Below, one piece after another: positions 13,289-14,065 of a stretch of DNA of 14,065 bases. The translations under genes and the position numbers were made by a program. The stretch comes from CAYONM01 sp964405325 (GTDB lineage Bacteria; Planctomycetota; UBA11346). Location: contig CAYONM010000087.1 of assembly GCA_964405325.1 (NCBI GenBank), positions 1-14,065 of the forward strand, read 5' to 3'. Each line of letters begins with the position of its first letter. The stretch's first letter is position 1. The notes beneath the pieces are model-generated. The model was not told where the DNA came from. It searched no databases and worked only from the letters and a program-made list of their open reading frames with translations.

Positions 13289-14065
13289 CTAAGACATCGC
13301 CTCGACCGCACCGACGATCTCGGCAATCTCCTGGGTGATTTTGCCCTGACGGGCACGGTTGTATTTACTGCTGATCGCCTTGACCAGATCCTTGGCCGCA
13401 TCGGTGGCATTCTTCATCGCCATGCGCCGCGCCGCATGCTCGCCAGCCGCCGTCTGCAGCAGACAGGAAAAGAATCGAGTCCGCACCGCAGTGGGCACCA
13501 GACTGTCCAGCAGCGAGCGCGGTTCAGGATGGAACAGATACTCGCTGGCGACTTCCGCATCGCTGACGGCTTCGGTGGTACCGGCCGGCAGCAGGGTCGT
13601 GACCGTCGGCTCCTGCCGAGCAACCGAATGGAAATGCGAGTAGACCACTTCCACACCATCGAATGCTTCATCCAGAAACTGCTGAACGATGGGCTCCAAG
13701 ACCTTGGCGCAGTCGCTGTAGCTGGGCCGCTCGACCAAGTCGCGATGCGCGGCATCGACCCGTTCCTGGAAAAACCGTAGCGTCGTGGCGGCCTTGCGGG
13801 CCATGGCCACGATTTGCACGGTCTTGCCGTCGGCGCGATGCGCGCGGATGCGCTCCAGGGCAGCGCGCACCAGATTGGCATTGAAAGCGCCACACAAGCC
13901 GCGATCGGAGGTGATGATCAGCACCGCCACCTTGCCGGCCTGGCCATCCGAACGCATCAGCGGGTGGGTGTAATCCCCCTGCACAGCACCGGCCAGACGG
14001 GCCAAAACCGCGTTCAAGCCCTCGGCATAGGGCACCGAGCTGGCAGCAGCGTCCTGGGCCTTTTT
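13289..14065 (-). CDS. atpG: ATP synthase F1 gamma subunit, N-terminus beyond the window
   Basis: Gamma is the central rotor shaft of F1. About 258 residues are visible; the frame runs off the right edge as KKAQDAAASSVPYAEGLNAV, which corresponds to the KAQ...PYAE region near residue 25 of typical gamma, so only some 20-25 residues are missing. Landmarks are ITSDRGLCGAFNANL in the Rossmann-like domain, and the C-terminal coiled-coil helix LLQTAAGEHAARRMAMKNATDAA with KYNRARQGKITQEIAEIVGAVEA, the most conserved block of the family. A GTG at 14035 lies inside the PYAE region and is not the true start. atpD follows after 63 nt. The alpha subunit gene is expected just beyond the window edge. Confidence 0.97.
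   Translation of the reverse strand, partial: KKAQDAAASSVPYAEGLNAVLARLAGAVQGDYTHPLMRSDGQAGKVAVLIITSDRGLCGAFNANLVRAALERIRAHRADGKTVQIVAMARKAATTLRFFQERVDAAHRDLVERPSYSDCAKVLEPIVQQFLDEAFDGVEVVYSHFHSVARQEPTVTTLLPAGTTEAVSDAEVASEYLFHPEPRSLLDSLVPTAVRTRFFSCLLQTAAGEHAARRMAMKNATDAAKDLVKAISSKYNRARQGKITQEIAEIVGAVEAMS

Noticed and set aside
1..14065. CRISPR array, tRNA, rRNA, insertion sequence or phage attachment site
   Set aside because: I saw no regularly spaced repeats, transposase signatures or tRNA-like cloverleaf sequence on either strand by eye.

Overview
This is a GC-rich (roughly 60% or more by eye), densely packed bacterial chromosome segment with housekeeping and transport functions. The organism cannot be named from this window. 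Three traits fit the Planctomycetota/PVC or a neighbouring Gram-negative phylum: the C-terminal end of a squalene-cyclase-like alpha/alpha-toroid protein of a type common in planctomycetes, an ATP synthase epsilon subunit without its helical arm, and a beta subunit with a long insertion at a lineage-variable loop. The placement is inference. I see no prophage, insertion sequence, CRISPR array, tRNA or rRNA.

Layout. (1) 1-690: the 3' end of the toroid protein, closed by a textbook rho-independent terminator. (2) 690-1218: unassigned sequence, then the decayed remnant of a response-regulator receiver domain. It has lost its N-terminus and carries an apparent one-base insertion. (3) 1265-6007: a tight plus-strand menaquinone operon, menH-menB-menA-menC-menE, with 1-nt spacing, a 10-nt overlap and an ATGA overlap. 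It covers everything after MenD except the DHNA-CoA thioesterase and the final methyltransferase; menF and menD are not in the window. (4) 5991-7357, minus strand: a TauE/SafE-family exporter and a small three-helix membrane partner, whose 3' end overlaps that of menE. (5) 7358-7580: a divergent control region with two candidate promoters and two inverted repeats. (6) 7581-10201, plus strand: a fused FeoA-FeoB ferrous iron transporter followed by a 41-residue FeoB-associated Cys-rich membrane protein. (7) 10312-11128: a divergent pair of unrecognised small envelope proteins, one with a membrane helix and a zinc-ribbon-like Cys set, the other a lipoprotein that may be translated from a leaderless mRNA. 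(8) 11133-11396, minus: a short ORF that looks like an MNT nucleotidyltransferase head joined to a HEPN tail, i.e. a collapsed MntA/HepT toxin-antitoxin locus. (9) 11458-14065, minus: atpG (cut by the window edge), atpD and atpC of the F1 ATP synthase.

How they fit together. Menaquinone synthesis and ATP synthase are the core respiratory functions. Ferrous iron uptake would supply iron for respiratory and other enzymes. I found no convincing undescribed multi-gene system. The points most worth a second look are the MNT-HEPN chimera with a palindrome over its start codon, the arm-less epsilon subunit with the beta-subunit insertion, and the palindromes in the tauE/feoAB control region.
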